Positions 53,378 through 62,966 of a DNA stretch of 64,000 nt are shown piece after piece. The notes beneath the pieces are model-generated. The model was not told where the DNA came from. It did no database searches and saw nothing but the letters and a program-made list of their open reading frames with translations. The number at the start of each line of letters is the position of its first letter. The first letter of the stretch is position 1. The DNA comes from Natronobacterium haloterrestre (lineage in GTDB: Archaea; Halobacteriota; Halobacteria; Halobacteriales; Natrialbaceae). Location of the stretch: positions 60,949-124,948 of the forward strand of contig NZ_FOKW01000011.1 in NCBI RefSeq assembly GCF_900112205.1, read 5' to 3'. A program made the position numbers and the translations under genes.

Positions 53378-54250
53378 TTGGTGAACGTCACGCCCGAACA
53401 CGCCGATGCGTGGATGCGATATCTCGCACAACAGGACAAGATCTCGACGCACAAGTCGAACTGCCAGAAGGCCGTGAAGATGTTGCTGAAGTGGCGACAC
53501 CACGAACACGGAATCAGCGAGTGGGACGCCGACTTCACGTTCTCGGAAGACACACGCCAGCCCCGCGACTACCTGACGAGAGAGGAGCGCGAGGCGATCC
53601 GCGAAGCAGCGCTCGAATACGGATCGATTCCGAGCTACGACAACCTCACGTCCGCCGAACGGGATCGCTGGCGAGCACATCTCGCCCAGCGCTTCGAAAA
53701 GCCAAAGTCCGAGGTCGGCCCCGCGGACTGGGAGCGGGCGAACGGCTGGAAGACGCCGAGTCTCGTCTGGGTGAGTCTCGACGCCGGATTGCGCCCAATC
53801 GAAGTCAAACGGGCCACGCTCTCGTGGGTCGACATCGAGAACAGCGTGTTGCGCATCCCGCGAGAAGAGAGTTCGAAGAACACCGAGAACTGGATCGTCG
53901 GGTTACGGGACCAGACAGCCGACATGCTGCGTCGGTGGCTGAACGAGCGGCGAAACTACGACCGGTACGACGACTCGGAACGGATCTGGTTGACGAGTCA
54001 CGGGAACCCACACTCGCCACGGTCGCTACGATACCTGCTTCACCGACTGTGTGAGATCGCGGATATCCCGGTGGAGAACCGTCAGATGAGCTGGTACACG
54101 ATCCGACACTCGGTCGGCACGTACATGACTCGTGAGGAAGATCTGGCTGCGGCACAGGCCCAGTTGCGTCACACCAGCGAACAGACGACGATGAAATACG
54201 ATCAGACGCCCGTCGAAGATCGCCGGGACGCATTGGATCGGATGGGGTGA
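53378..54250 (+). CDS. Tyrosine-type site-specific integrase, probably 5'-truncated
   Basis: 290 residues. The catalytic domain is complete: R in GLRPIEVKRA, then K/beta-hairpin region LRIPREESSKNTENWI, H-x-x-R as TIRHSVGTYM (R-H) and H...Y as LRHTSEQTTMKYDQTP. The N-terminal core-binding domain is short: the frame starts VNVTPEHADAWMRYLAQQDK, whereas full XerC-like proteins have another 50-80 residues. The start is a TTG or GTG (53378/53381). The AglB-like pseudogene ends 94 nt upstream, so the 5' end may have been lost there. Confidence 0.8.
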   Translation: MVNVTPEHADAWMRYLAQQDKISTHKSNCQKAVKMLLKWRHHEHGISEWDADFTFSEDTRQPRDYLTREEREAIREAALEYGSIPSYDNLTSAERDRWRAHLAQRFEKPKSEVGPADWERANGWKTPSLVWVSLDAGLRPIEVKRATLSWVDIENSVLRIPREESSKNTENWIVGLRDQTADMLRRWLNERRNYDRYDDSERIWLTSHGNPHSPRSLRYLLHRLCEIADIPVENRQMSWYTIRHSVGTYMTREEDLAAAQAQLRHTSEQTTMKYDQTPVEDRRDALDRMG

Positions 54251-55097
54251 ATAGTCGGTCGGAAGGTAATCCCAGTCGAAGAGTTCGGGTCATCCAACAT
54301 CTTCAATCGACACGGTGGGGTGTATGTCCGTGGTGGTGGCCGAATGCCCAAAGCAAACTTGATATTGTTGGTAGATCTGGTGGTGAATGGTTTCTACACT
54401 GCGAACGATCAGGGTTCGGCCCGGCAGGCAATCGACCAGTGGTCGTGGCGTAGTCGAGGGTGTACGCGAGAGTGGCGTTGACGAGGAGTGTCGCCAGTGG
54501 GGGGCTGGATGAATTCAAGGCGAGGTTGACGACGGTGGTTTCGGGGACAGTGACGAGCGAGCCATCACAGGTGGTGGTGGCAACGACGGCGACCGCGGTG
54601 TAGCGGATACGCGTGGGAGAAAGGGGAGCGGGAGAATCGACTGTGTTGAGATTGATGGATGGGTGGTATAGTGACTGTGATTGTTCCTGATCATGATTAG
54701 TAATAGAGAAGTGTAGAAGATGAATGCCGCAACGACAGCGACTGCTGTGTAGCGGAGCAAGCGCGGTAGCAAGGGGAGCGGGAGCATTGGAGTGGGTGTA
54801 GGGTTGTGGGGGTTTTGTGGGTGATGGATTCGGGTACGATACTCGGTGGGTTGTTGTGAGTACAGCCAGAAAGCTCCGACCGGCTACACTCCCGGGACTC
54901 GCTGCGCTCCTCGGTCTTCGACCTGCGGTGCTTACATCGTCCGGGTTCGTGTAGCCGGCCGCCCCTTTCATTCCCGCCCGCCTGGATTGGTTGGTCAATC
55001 TGTGTTGGGTGTTTTCTCGTTGGTTTTTGTTGTTGGTGATGAGTTCACCGTGAGATACCAACGAATATATGCCGCGACGGAAAGTACGAGCCAAGGA
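54251..55097. other. Region without an intact gene; contains a degraded VanZ-like remnant
   Basis: 847 nt between the integrase and the ABC exporter. A minus-strand duplicated stretch (54400-54787) is described separately. CGAATATATGCC (55063-55074) is the likely TATA box of the ABC gene, 24-35 nt ahead of its ATG. Confidence 0.45.
54400..54787 (-). pseudogene. Degraded VanZ-like membrane protein, partly duplicated in tandem
   Basis: The minus strand starts MLPLPLLPRLLRYTAVAVVA at 54787, then after about 120 nt repeats the same opening in another frame (LPLPFLPR...RYTAVAVVA). It ends with LATLLVNATLAYTLDYATTT, a VanZ-like helix pattern. About 54 nt are duplicated with differences. No frame stays open through both copies. 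VanZ-like genes are common in haloarchaeal glycosylation islands, but this assignment is tentative. Confidence 0.35.
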
Positions 55098-56903
55098 ATG
55101 AGTGACGCGGAAGATATTACCCGACGAGAGCAACTCGACGCGCTAATTCGAGTTGCCAAATTCAAGCCATTATTGACTGTTGGTATTATTGTTGGTGGGG
55201 TCTTTGCTGCGCTGCTCGAAGGGATCGGCGTCAGTTTCATTTTACCGATCGTCGAGATTGTGCAAGCTCCGGGTGATCCGGCGGCGGCGGCCGATGGGGC
55301 GATGGAAGTCTTCGTGACGGTGTATCAGGCGCTCGGGATTCCCCTGACGCTTGGTTTTGTCGTTGCTGGTGTGAGTGCAGTGCTTGCGGTACGATGGACG
55401 ACGACGTTTATTGTACGGTGGTTGCGGGAGGCGTTGGTGATTGATTACACTCGGGAGATTCAGAAACAGTCCTTCGATCGGGCGCTGGACGCGCGGATCG
55501 AGTACTTCGATCAGGAAGGGTCGGACGATATTCTGAATGCTATTGTCACGCAGGCGGAGTATGCTGGGCGGACTATTCGATACGTGATCAATTTCTTTGA
55601 GCAGGGGTTCCTAGCGCTGTTGTATCTTCTGGTTGCGTTTATTCTCGCACCGTATCTTACGCTCTTTGCGCTCGTGTTTCTGGGTGGGCTTACTGTTCTA
55701 TTCCGGACTGTTGTTGAACCGGGGTACGAACTGGGTGACAAGGTTGCTGAGGCAAACGAGAACGTTCAGGAGGCGGCACAGGCCGGGACACAGGGAATCC
55801 GAGACACGAAACTGTTCGGGTTGAAACGAGAGCTCTATGACGACTTTCTCACCTCGGTCAATCAGTTTGCACGATCCAGTATCACCCTTCGACGGAACGA
55901 GCAAGCGATCAACAGCTTCTATAATCTCTTGACGGCTATCTCAGTGTTCGCACTGATCTATTTGGCAATCACGTTCGCAGATATGTCACTTGGAGCTCTT
56001 GGTGTCTTTCTGTTTGCGATGTTCCGGCTTGGGCCGAAAGCGAGTAATTTGAACAGATTATTTTACAGAATTGAAAATAATCTCCCCCACCTCGTCCGGA
56101 CACAGAAATTCATCGACGAACTTGAAGCGAACAGCGAACCACTGGAAGTGACTGATACCGTTCCGGACGAGATCGAGACTGTGGAGTTCGATGATGTTCG
56201 CTTCTCCTACAAGGGGCAAGAGGACGAGGCACTCTCAGGGATCTCCTTCGAGTTCGAAAAAGGGGAGTTCATCGGCTTCGTCGGCCAGTCTGGGGCCGGG
56301 AAGTCGACTATTGTGTCCCTGCTTGCCCGGATGTACGAGTCAGATTCGGGTGAGATCCGAGCAAACGGACAATCAATTCATGAGATGGATATTGATAAGT
56401 GGCGGTCGAAGATCGCGGTGGTGCGACAGGATCCGTTCATTTTTAACGATACCTTGCGGTACAACCTGACGATCGGAAACCGGGATGTGTCTGACGAGAA
56501 ACTCGACCGCGTCTGTCAAATTGCGAAAGTTGACGAGTTCTTGTACGATATGCCGGAGGGATACGAGACACAACTGGGTGACGATGGCGTCCGGTTATCT
56601 GGCGGACAGAAGCAACGTGTTGCACTTGCGCGTGCTCTACTAAAAGAGGCAGAAATTTTGATATTGGACGAAGCGACGAGCGATCTGGACTCGAATCTGG
56701 AAAAGCAGGTCCAGCGGGCGATTGAGCGGATGGATCGGGATTATGCTATTATTACTATCGCTCACAGACTCTCTACGGTGGAGAACGCTGACAGGATCTA
56801 TACCGTCCAGAACGGGCGAATTACCGAAAGCGGCGAACACCAGAAGCTGGTTAATCAGGGCGGGAAGTACGCAGAACTGTACGGTATTCAGTCAAGCCAG
56901 TAA
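55098..56903 (+). CDS. ABC exporter, membrane and ATPase domains fused (flippase-like)
   Basis: 601 residues from MSDAEDITRR. Residues 1-330 have six membrane helices and an ABC exporter type-1 fold (LREALVIDYTREIQKQSFDR is the coupling-helix region). The ATPase part has Walker A GQSGAGKSTI near 395, signature LSGGQKQRVALARAL near 503 and Walker B ILILDEATSDLD near 525, H-loop AHRLSTV near 555. In haloarchaeal surface-polysaccharide clusters such half-transporters flip or export lipid-linked glycans; its place between glycan genes suggests this, but the substrate is inferred. Confidence 0.92.
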   Translation: MSDAEDITRREQLDALIRVAKFKPLLTVGIIVGGVFAALLEGIGVSFILPIVEIVQAPGDPAAAADGAMEVFVTVYQALGIPLTLGFVVAGVSAVLAVRWTTTFIVRWLREALVIDYTREIQKQSFDRALDARIEYFDQEGSDDILNAIVTQAEYAGRTIRYVINFFEQGFLALLYLLVAFILAPYLTLFALVFLGGLTVLFRTVVEPGYELGDKVAEANENVQEAAQAGTQGIRDTKLFGLKRELYDDFLTSVNQFARSSITLRRNEQAINSFYNLLTAISVFALIYLAITFADMSLGALGVFLFAMFRLGPKASNLNRLFYRIENNLPHLVRTQKFIDELEANSEPLEVTDTVPDEIETVEFDDVRFSYKGQEDEALSGISFEFEKGEFIGFVGQSGAGKSTIVSLLARMYESDSGEIRANGQSIHEMDIDKWRSKIAVVRQDPFIFNDTLRYNLTIGNRDVSDEKLDRVCQIAKVDEFLYDMPEGYETQLGDDGVRLSGGQKQRVALARALLKEAEILILDEATSDLDSNLEKQVQRAIERMDRDYAIITIAHRLSTVENADRIYTVQNGRITESGEHQKLVNQGGKYAELYGIQSSQ

Positions 56904-56909
56904 TTAAAT

Positions 56910-57821
56910 ATGATAGAAACGGATGAAGACATAGCAGTTGGCACGAAGGTATTCAAAAGAACGTCCAAGCTCGAGGACCTCCTTTCATCGATTCCAGGGT
57001 GCGTAGAGACAGTTTATATTGCTGACGACGGGAAAACGGAGGAACGTGATCCCCTGTATTCACAGTCGTATCACTTCGATCTCGTCGTCCTCGATTTGGA
57101 GTACGACGAAGGACTGGGAGCGGGGAGACGCGCAATCGTCGAAGAGATGGACGAGGACTATCTAGTTATCGTGGACTCCGATCACACTATCCCAGATAAC
57201 TTACTGACGTTGCAACGAGTCCTCGAGGCAAATGAGAGGCTGGGCGGTGTTGCCGGCGCGATAGTCGAACCGGATACGCCAGCGTACTATATCACTGGTC
57301 AGTTTTTCCAGGAAGTCGACGGAGCACTTCACCGAGGCCCCTTCTTGAATGAGGACGTAGATGTCCAAATCGTCGATGGCCATCCAGTCATTTACTTTGA
57401 CTTTGTCGCCAACGCAGCGATGTTCAGACGGGAATGCCTGGAAGAGTACAGTTGGGACTCATCTTACGTTATCGGGTACGAGCACGTCGACTTCTACATC
57501 GGACACTGGAGGCGGACTGACTGGGACTTCGGTGTTTGCCCCGAAGTCGTCTTCGAACACTATCCCGGCGGGAGTACTGATTACAGCGAGAACAGGAACA
57601 ACGACGATAAACTGTCCTCGTCGCAGTCGTACTTCCTGAACAAGTGGGGGTACGAAGCAGACGTCACGATGGGCTTCAGATGGGTTCGCGGGCCTCCGAG
57701 TTCAGCGTGGTACTATCGGGGCCACATGAGCGAGTGGCAGAAGGCAATCGTAATATTAGTACTGGATGGCCCTCGCCACTTACTCCAGAAAATATCTCAT
57801 CGGATCAGAACTCTACTATAG
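56910..57821 (+). CDS. Family 2-type glycosyltransferase
   Basis: 303 residues. GT-A fold cues: VGTKVFKRTSKLEDLLSSIP at the N-terminus, VYIADDGKTEE near 40, and the DxD-type VDSDHT near 90. FDFVANAAMFRRECLEEY and IGYEHVDFYIGHWRRT near 165-200 supply the acceptor-side and catalytic-base region. It starts 6 nt after the ABC gene, so both are co-transcribed and probably build the same surface glycan. Donor and acceptor are unknown. Confidence 0.85.
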   Translation: MIETDEDIAVGTKVFKRTSKLEDLLSSIPGCVETVYIADDGKTEERDPLYSQSYHFDLVVLDLEYDEGLGAGRRAIVEEMDEDYLVIVDSDHTIPDNLLTLQRVLEANERLGGVAGAIVEPDTPAYYITGQFFQEVDGALHRGPFLNEDVDVQIVDGHPVIYFDFVANAAMFRRECLEEYSWDSSYVIGYEHVDFYIGHWRRTDWDFGVCPEVVFEHYPGGSTDYSENRNNDDKLSSSQSYFLNKWGYEADVTMGFRWVRGPPSSAWYYRGHMSEWQKAIVILVLDGPRHLLQKISHRIRTLL

Positions 57822-57971
57822 AGATTATAAAATCTGAGCAACCACAATAACATGCTGTTAAAAATGAGTGGTTTAGAAGATTTAAGAATTCACGACTAAC
57901 GAGTAAGCTGGTTGGTAGTACTTATTTCGGCTTGCACTCTGACTATCCTAGTCACGCGGTGCATTATCCAC

Positions 57972-58651
57972 TTATAGGTAGCCGAGGTCTTCCAGTTGGT
58001 TCTCTAATCTGCCTCCCACGCTTCCTTGCGTAGACGCAGCTGACTCTATATTTGAGGACAGGGCTTCTAGACGACGCTTCGGGTCATCGAGCGATGAGTT
58101 TCCCACCTCCCGAAACCCGTCCACAGTGCTGTACCCGTAGTACTCTTCACCAACAATACCGCTAAAGCCCTGATCGAAACTCTTGGCCGTTTTAAGCGAT
58201 TCTGTGCCGTCATTTAGCTTCGCTAGTTGCATGTCGGATATGCCATGCGTTTCAGTGAGGAACTTAGGACGCTCAGACGTTGACAGCATGGAATATAGTA
58301 ATCTCCAGAAGTGTTTGCTCACATCTCTCTGTGTAGTTCCGAATATCGATAGGCTGCGCCCTGCTCTACCGATTAATGCTACAAAGACATCCAGATTCTA
58401 CTATAGCTTCGGTTGTCGCTCTCGTCCTCGATGATACCTGCTGCGTCGAGTACCGTTGAATAGACATCGATGAGGCTCACGGGCCTCTCAATCCTCTTAT
58501 CGTCGATCTGGTCACCACTAACGACCATCGGAACGTGGGGTCAGCTCGGGGTATTTCCCGTGGAAGTGCCCCAAAGGCCATCTGTTTCGTCCTCACCGAA
58601 CAGTTCTTCGTGATTAGAGATTGTTATAATCAGATCGAACGTTTGTTTCAT
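57972..58651 (-). pseudogene. Sulfatase-like protein, C-terminal fragment with frameshifts
   Basis: Opens MKQTFDLIITISNHEELFGE at 58651 and continues VSGDQIDDKRIERPVSLIDV and YSTVLDAAGI, the second half of a sulfatase. A stop interrupts it near the PHVPMVVSG segment. The C-terminus is a separate frame ending NQLEDLGYL at 57972. The whole N-terminal half with the active site is missing. Not functional. Confidence 0.6.
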
Positions 58652-58699
58652 GCTTGTTTTGGTGATTTGACCGATCACTAAGCCTTAGAACTCAGCATT

Positions 58700-59620
58700 T
58701 CAACGGATATATTTGAATTGAACATTTGAGGCATCGGAAAGTGAAAACTCATACACGCCTCGGTTTTTGTGATATCCATTATCATAGAACACTACGTCCT
58801 TATCGAGAATATGGCCAAGAACCGCGACGTGCAAACGGTCAGTATGAATCGTACTGGCTGCCGCCGCCCTATTTACAAAGTCGGCAAATTCCGGCTCTCC
58901 GCGACTGATATCTCGACTTACAATAGGTGGCTCAATCGTCTCATCAATCTGTGGGGTAACTGATTCCGCGTCGTTCCGGAAGGCTAAGAGTGTATACTCT
59001 GCTGTAGAATTATCGACGGGGAGATCGCTTTGCGACAGGTGGAACGCGGTATCATCAGCTAAGTCAACCTCTACGTGGTCACAGGATGCTGTGGCGTCAG
59101 AAATCAAATCGTAGCTATATTTTTCGCGGCAGAAAAACACGGTTTCGTTTGTCACGTCTTCGAAAACTTCCCGCGGGTTGTGATGAGAAAACGCACAGCT
59201 TTGTGGGCCAATAATGATAGGGCAGTCGAAGAATTGCCCAGCTGTTTTATAACATTTGACTCCCCCTCCCCAATCCTCGAAGCTACCAGATTCGCTATTT
59301 TTCCGTGAGCGGGCATTAATCTCGCTAAAGTTCCCCCCACCATGAATGTAAACAGCGGAGAAATCGCTTAAATACCGATGTTTGAGAAAGGGGAAATAAC
59401 TCCGCAGCCAGTAGATAGACCGCGGGTTCGCCCAGTCGAGTGATTTCGGAGCATCGTGTCGAACGGGACCACTTCCAAAGGAAAGAATTGGAATATTGGT
59501 CTCGTTAAAAAGTTTTCGCGCACCCAAATAGATGAGACTGTCGCCGTGGTTACCTCCGGGTTGGAGCGTCAAGATTGGGCCGCCGTCTGATACTTCGTCC
59601 ACCCTTGATGCGACTTTCAT
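58700..59620 (-). CDS. Polysaccharide pyruvyl transferase family protein
   Basis: 306 residues. LQPGGNHGDSLIYLGARKLF near 20 is the GGNHGD-type start of the family, VYIHGGGNFSEI near 90, IIIGPQSCAFSHHNP near 135 and STIHTDRLHVAVLGHILDK near 255 complete it. These enzymes place ketal pyruvate on surface sugars, or in some members move other groups. It reads as a lone intact gene on the minus strand between sulfatase remnants. Start is the ATG of MKVASRVDEV. Confidence 0.87.
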   Translation of the reverse strand: MKVASRVDEVSDGGPILTLQPGGNHGDSLIYLGARKLFNETNIPILSFGSGPVRHDAPKSLDWANPRSIYWLRSYFPFLKHRYLSDFSAVYIHGGGNFSEINARSRKNSESGSFEDWGGGVKCYKTAGQFFDCPIIIGPQSCAFSHHNPREVFEDVTNETVFFCREKYSYDLISDATASCDHVEVDLADDTAFHLSQSDLPVDNSTAEYTLLAFRNDAESVTPQIDETIEPPIVSRDISRGEPEFADFVNRAAAASTIHTDRLHVAVLGHILDKDVVFYDNGYHKNRGVYEFSLSDASNVQFKYIR

Positions 59621-59927
59621 GACTCCCCGTACGAAAGCAGATTGATTAATTGTTCTGGTAGAGAGGCGGTGGTGCAGAAGTCTTCACAGGCCCTCTGCTG
59701 CCAAACCTCGGGTCATGATTTATCGCGCTGAGTTTCAGAAATCAGAAAAGAATCCTCGTCAATCAGCCGTTTCATTGATCAGATCAACTCAAACTGAAAT
59801 ACCCGATTTAGGCCTTGAGACGTATATTTCACCACTGCCATTATAAATGAACGTTCCCTCCCTCTGTACTGTCGCCAATTGTGTCACCTTGAAGTTCAAT
59901 ACCCAAGAATTGCGGGGTTTGCTGCCC

Positions 59928-60624
59928 GGCCGTGTTTAGTTAAGCGTGAAAAGTGAGGCGGTGCGATTTTCTGGTGGTCTATGCCAAAAATCGACCGCCT
60001 CAGTGGTCGTAGCGACTGGGTCGATTTGAGTTTTGTGGAGCGAGAACGGACACCGTGTCGGCTGATGGAGCTCGGTATTCGACTCCATCTTGCTGGATTA
60101 TCGCTTTCGAATACCGTTCGAGAACTCGAGAAGTTCGGTGTCGATCGATCGCGGAAGGCTGTGTACGATTGGATACAGAAAGCCGATCTACAGCCGGCAA
60201 CTGACGCAGATCCGAATCACGTTGCGCTTGACGAGACCGTGATTCGGATCAACGACCACCAGTATTGGCTGTACGCTGCAGTCGATCCTGAAACGAACAG
60301 AATTCTCCATATACGGCTGTTTTCAACGACTACGACGGCATTGACTGAACGGTTTTTACGAGAGTTGATCGAGAAACACGACGTCGAAAACGCTGTGTTT
60401 CTCGTCGATGGCGCACAGCATCTTCAGACAGCACTCCGCCGACGCGGACTCCGATTTCGATACGAAAAACACGGAAATCGGAACGCTGTCGAACGTATCT
60501 TTCGAGAGATAAAACGACGTACTACCTCGTTCTCAAACTGCTTCAGTCACGTCAGACCATCAACCGCAGAATCATGGCTCCAAGCCTTCGCCGTCTGGCA
60601 GAATGCTACAAACTAAACACGATC
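59928..60624 (+). mobile_element. Complete IS6-family element with 8-bp target duplication
   Basis: Terminal repeats GGCCGTGTTTAGTT (left) and GATCGTGTTTAGTT (right, reverse complement) match over 12 of 14. They are flanked by TGCTGCCC at 59920-59927 and 60625-60632, a perfect 8-bp duplication as expected for IS6. Length 697 bp. Confidence 0.88.
59981..60616 (+). CDS. IS6-family transposase
   Basis: 211 residues, full length. MPKIDRLSGRSDWVDLSFVE begins a short N-terminal HTH part (LSNTVRELEKFGVDRSRKAV). The DDE residues are D in HVALDETVIRI, D in VFLVDGAQHLQ and E in RNAVERIFREIKRRT, with the K/R expected seven residues on. The start is an ATG 53 nt inside the left terminal repeat. Appears intact and possibly active. 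Confidence 0.92.
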   Translation: MPKIDRLSGRSDWVDLSFVERERTPCRLMELGIRLHLAGLSLSNTVRELEKFGVDRSRKAVYDWIQKADLQPATDADPNHVALDETVIRINDHQYWLYAAVDPETNRILHIRLFSTTTTALTERFLRELIEKHDVENAVFLVDGAQHLQTALRRRGLRFRYEKHGNRNAVERIFREIKRRTTSFSNCFSHVRPSTAESWLQAFAVWQNATN

Positions 60625-60796
60625 TGCTGCCCAGAGCAATTAAAAACGCTGGCAGAGCCGATTTGAACCTGTGATGGGTCGTCCAAGTTGCCCTCTATCT
60701 TTATCGCGTTGGCATCGTCCCCCATATTGCGGTTGATCCTTCTGATCGTAACTTTATCTTCGCTTTGCCCATCGTCGACCGTGATATAGTATTCAT

Positions 60797-62073
60797 CTCA
60801 GCTTTGCACGTTGAAGTAGGTGCATGACGTAGGCGGTGGCAAGGACGGATGATGCCGATTACGGAGTTCTTGTCGTGTACGCGTGTGTTCGACGAGTTCG
60901 AGTCGCTGTCTCCAGCCCAGCGCCATCACGCGAAAACCTACGCCACCGGTCTTGTTGCGGCCAGCAACAAGACCGTGGCAGGCATCGCACGCGAAGTCCT
61001 TCCAGCCAAGGGCAAACGCGCCCTCAACAAGTTCTTCACCGAGTACGACTGGGACGAACAGCAATTCAACCACGAACGCCTCGAAGAACTCCAAAAACAC
61101 GGTGAAACGCGCTGGTCACAGGGTGGTTACATCATCCTCGACGACACGATCACCGAGAAAGCCGGGGACGAAGTCCCCGGCGTCGGCCACTTCTACGATC
61201 ACGCTGAAGGTGACACTGTCTGGGGCCAAGACCTCATCTACGCCTTCTACGCCGACGATAAAACCGCCTACCCACTCACTTTCCGCCTCTACGAAAAACA
61301 GGATGAAGATGACCAAGACCACGACACCAAGTACGATCTCGCCCGCGAGATCGTCACCGAACTCGAAGAAGAGGTAGGTGTGCCTGCGGACACCTACCTC
61401 TTCGACTCGTGGTTCGCTCACGAGTCTGGTCTCGTTGAACACATCGAATCCTACGGCAAGGACTGGATCGGCCCGCTCCGGAGCAATCGACAGGTGACCT
61501 ACGGCGGAGAAGAGCTAAGCGTCGATGCGCTGGCAGAGCGCATCGACACCGCAGAGCGCAACATCGAGGACGATACCTACCACATCTGGACGAAGAAGCT
61601 TCCCGTCTCCCAGCTGGGAGACGTGAAGCTGGTTATCGCCGAGAAAGAGACCGATGAAGACGAAGAGAATCCGGTCAAGTACCTCGCTACGAACAAAATC
61701 GACGCACCGACCGAGCACGTGATCCGCTCTTACGGGATGCGCTGGCGCATCGAGACGTTCTTCGAGGACTCGAAGCAGGATCTCGGCTTTGGAGACTGCG
61801 AGATGCAGACCGACGAAGGTGCCAGTCGGCACTGGCACCTTCTGATGGCTGCCTACAGTCTCGTTCGTCTTGATCCTGAGTCGAGCGCCTTGGGGACTGT
61901 TCGCTCGAAGGCGTCATCGCTTCGAGCGAACCTCGAACACTCCCTGAAGGAAGCCGTCTACAACCTTCTCTCGTGGGTTCGAGACAACGATGATCGCGGT
62001 ATCGATGACTTGATGACCGAGATCGACCACCTCTTCGTTCACTCAACCGCTGACGCTAACGTGCAAAGCTGAG
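60797..62073 (+). mobile_element. Complete IS701-type element with perfect 16-bp terminal repeats
   Basis: CTCAGCTTTGCACGTT at 60797-60812 and its exact reverse complement at 62058-62073. TATTCAT flanks both sides (60790-60796 and 62074-62080), a 7-bp duplication. Length 1277 bp. It interrupts the beta-helix gene remnant. Confidence 0.87.
60849..62072 (+). CDS. IS701-type (DDE) transposase
   Basis: 407 residues. MMPITEFLSCTRVFDEFESL opens the haloarchaeal IS701-like family. The triad is D in YIILDDTITEKAGD near 97, D in TYLFDSWFAHESGL near 192 and E in MRWRIETFFEDSKQDLG near 300, the last with the Y-R-x-R-W-x-x-E-x-F type context of IS4/IS701 groups. The C-terminus runs into the right terminal repeat. 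Intact. Confidence 0.88.
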   Translation: MMPITEFLSCTRVFDEFESLSPAQRHHAKTYATGLVAASNKTVAGIAREVLPAKGKRALNKFFTEYDWDEQQFNHERLEELQKHGETRWSQGGYIILDDTITEKAGDEVPGVGHFYDHAEGDTVWGQDLIYAFYADDKTAYPLTFRLYEKQDEDDQDHDTKYDLAREIVTELEEEVGVPADTYLFDSWFAHESGLVEHIESYGKDWIGPLRSNRQVTYGGEELSVDALAERIDTAERNIEDDTYHIWTKKLPVSQLGDVKLVIAEKETDEDEENPVKYLATNKIDAPTEHVIRSYGMRWRIETFFEDSKQDLGFGDCEMQTDEGASRHWHLLMAAYSLVRLDPESSALGTVRSKASSLRANLEHSLKEAVYNLLSWVRDNDDRGIDDLMTEIDHLFVHSTADANVQS

Positions 62074-62215
62074 TATTCATGACAGAGGTTTTCCGAGCGG
62101 CGTCGATGGCCGCTTGTATTGTATCGAATTCGTCCGGGACGTTGACCGTAGTCGACTCGTTTGAGATGTACGGTCGCTCGCTCTCGCCGGGGGTTGCCTG
62201 GTCTGAACGCATCCG

Positions 62216-62870
62216 GATAGAAGTAGTCCGTGACCGAAGAGTACTCGTCGGGCGGCGTATAGGGAGAGTGTGCTTCCATCAGGTTGATAAACTGGAACAC
62301 AGGCTTCCGATCCGTACTCGCTTTCTCTGACTCGCTTCAGGCATTCCTTCGCTCCGTCGTCGTAGGGCGCAATACTGTAGCCAGCGAACTTCAGTTCGAT
62401 ACCGTGTCGTAACGACGGAATTGTCGCCTGATCTAATTGGATGCACATTACGACTGCCTCGAGGTACTTGCTCACTCCGCTTATCCCGGTCATGGCTGAC
62501 GACCAATCAAACAGGTTCTCGGCGGCATCCCGAATCGGCTACGCCATACCAAAATCGGTAATCTTCTATCGAATCCGAACTTGGGAGAGATGAGTGGATT
62601 TGCGGAGTACGCTGAAGTGTGATACCCAGCACGCGAAAGTCTCTCGGCCAAGGTCGTATAGGGCTGTTCCAGAGTGTCTAATACGCCGCGGACACCCACT
62701 TCTCTAGGGTACTAACCTGTGAAAATCCCGGCGTGAACAGGTGGGGTACAGTGACTCGGAGAATAAGCCCATTCGTATCGTCTGCCGTCAAGCCAATCGA
62801 AATGTGTATCGAAATAGTCTTTCCTCAGAGTGTCTAGTACCACAAGAGCAATATTCGGTCGAGACTCCAT
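62216..62870 (-). pseudogene. Sulfatase-like gene, N-terminal part with several frameshifts
   Basis: Opens MESRPNIALVVLDTLRKDYF at 62870, followed by SHCTPPVHAGIFTG (the active-site Cys position with C-T-P-P, no Arg) and a stop. Then GVRGVLDTLEQPYTTLAERL and GYHTSAYSANPLISPKFGFD, another shift, ENLFDWSSAMTGISG and SLRHGIELKFAGY. A further shift gives FINLMEAHSPYTPPDEY. At least three frame changes. Downstream the reading merges into the beta-helix remnant. Confidence 0.6.
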
Positions 62871-62966
62871 AAGTAATAAGACCCAAGGATGGATTTCAAT
62901 CTTACTGAGTCACGATGGTGAATAGATCGCACTTTAAACCATCATGTTTACACGACACTGACAGAT

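Larger units (their letters stand above)
59789..62215 (-). pseudogene. Degraded beta-helix (pectin lyase-like) gene interrupted by two IS
   Basis: Read on the minus strand in three pieces. Piece 1 (62215-62081) gives VNVPDEFDTIQAAIDAARKT, the usual opening of right-handed beta-helix proteins. Piece 2, beyond the IS701-type element (60789-60633), gives EYYITVDDGQSEDKVTIRRI and GDDANAIKIEGNLDDPSQVQ. Piece 3, beyond the IS6 element (59919-59789), gives TPQFLGIELQGDTIGDSTEG and ends KSGISV. There are frameshifts between piece 1 and 2 and within piece 3. It probably was a glycan-binding or glycan-cleaving protein. Confidence 0.45.
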
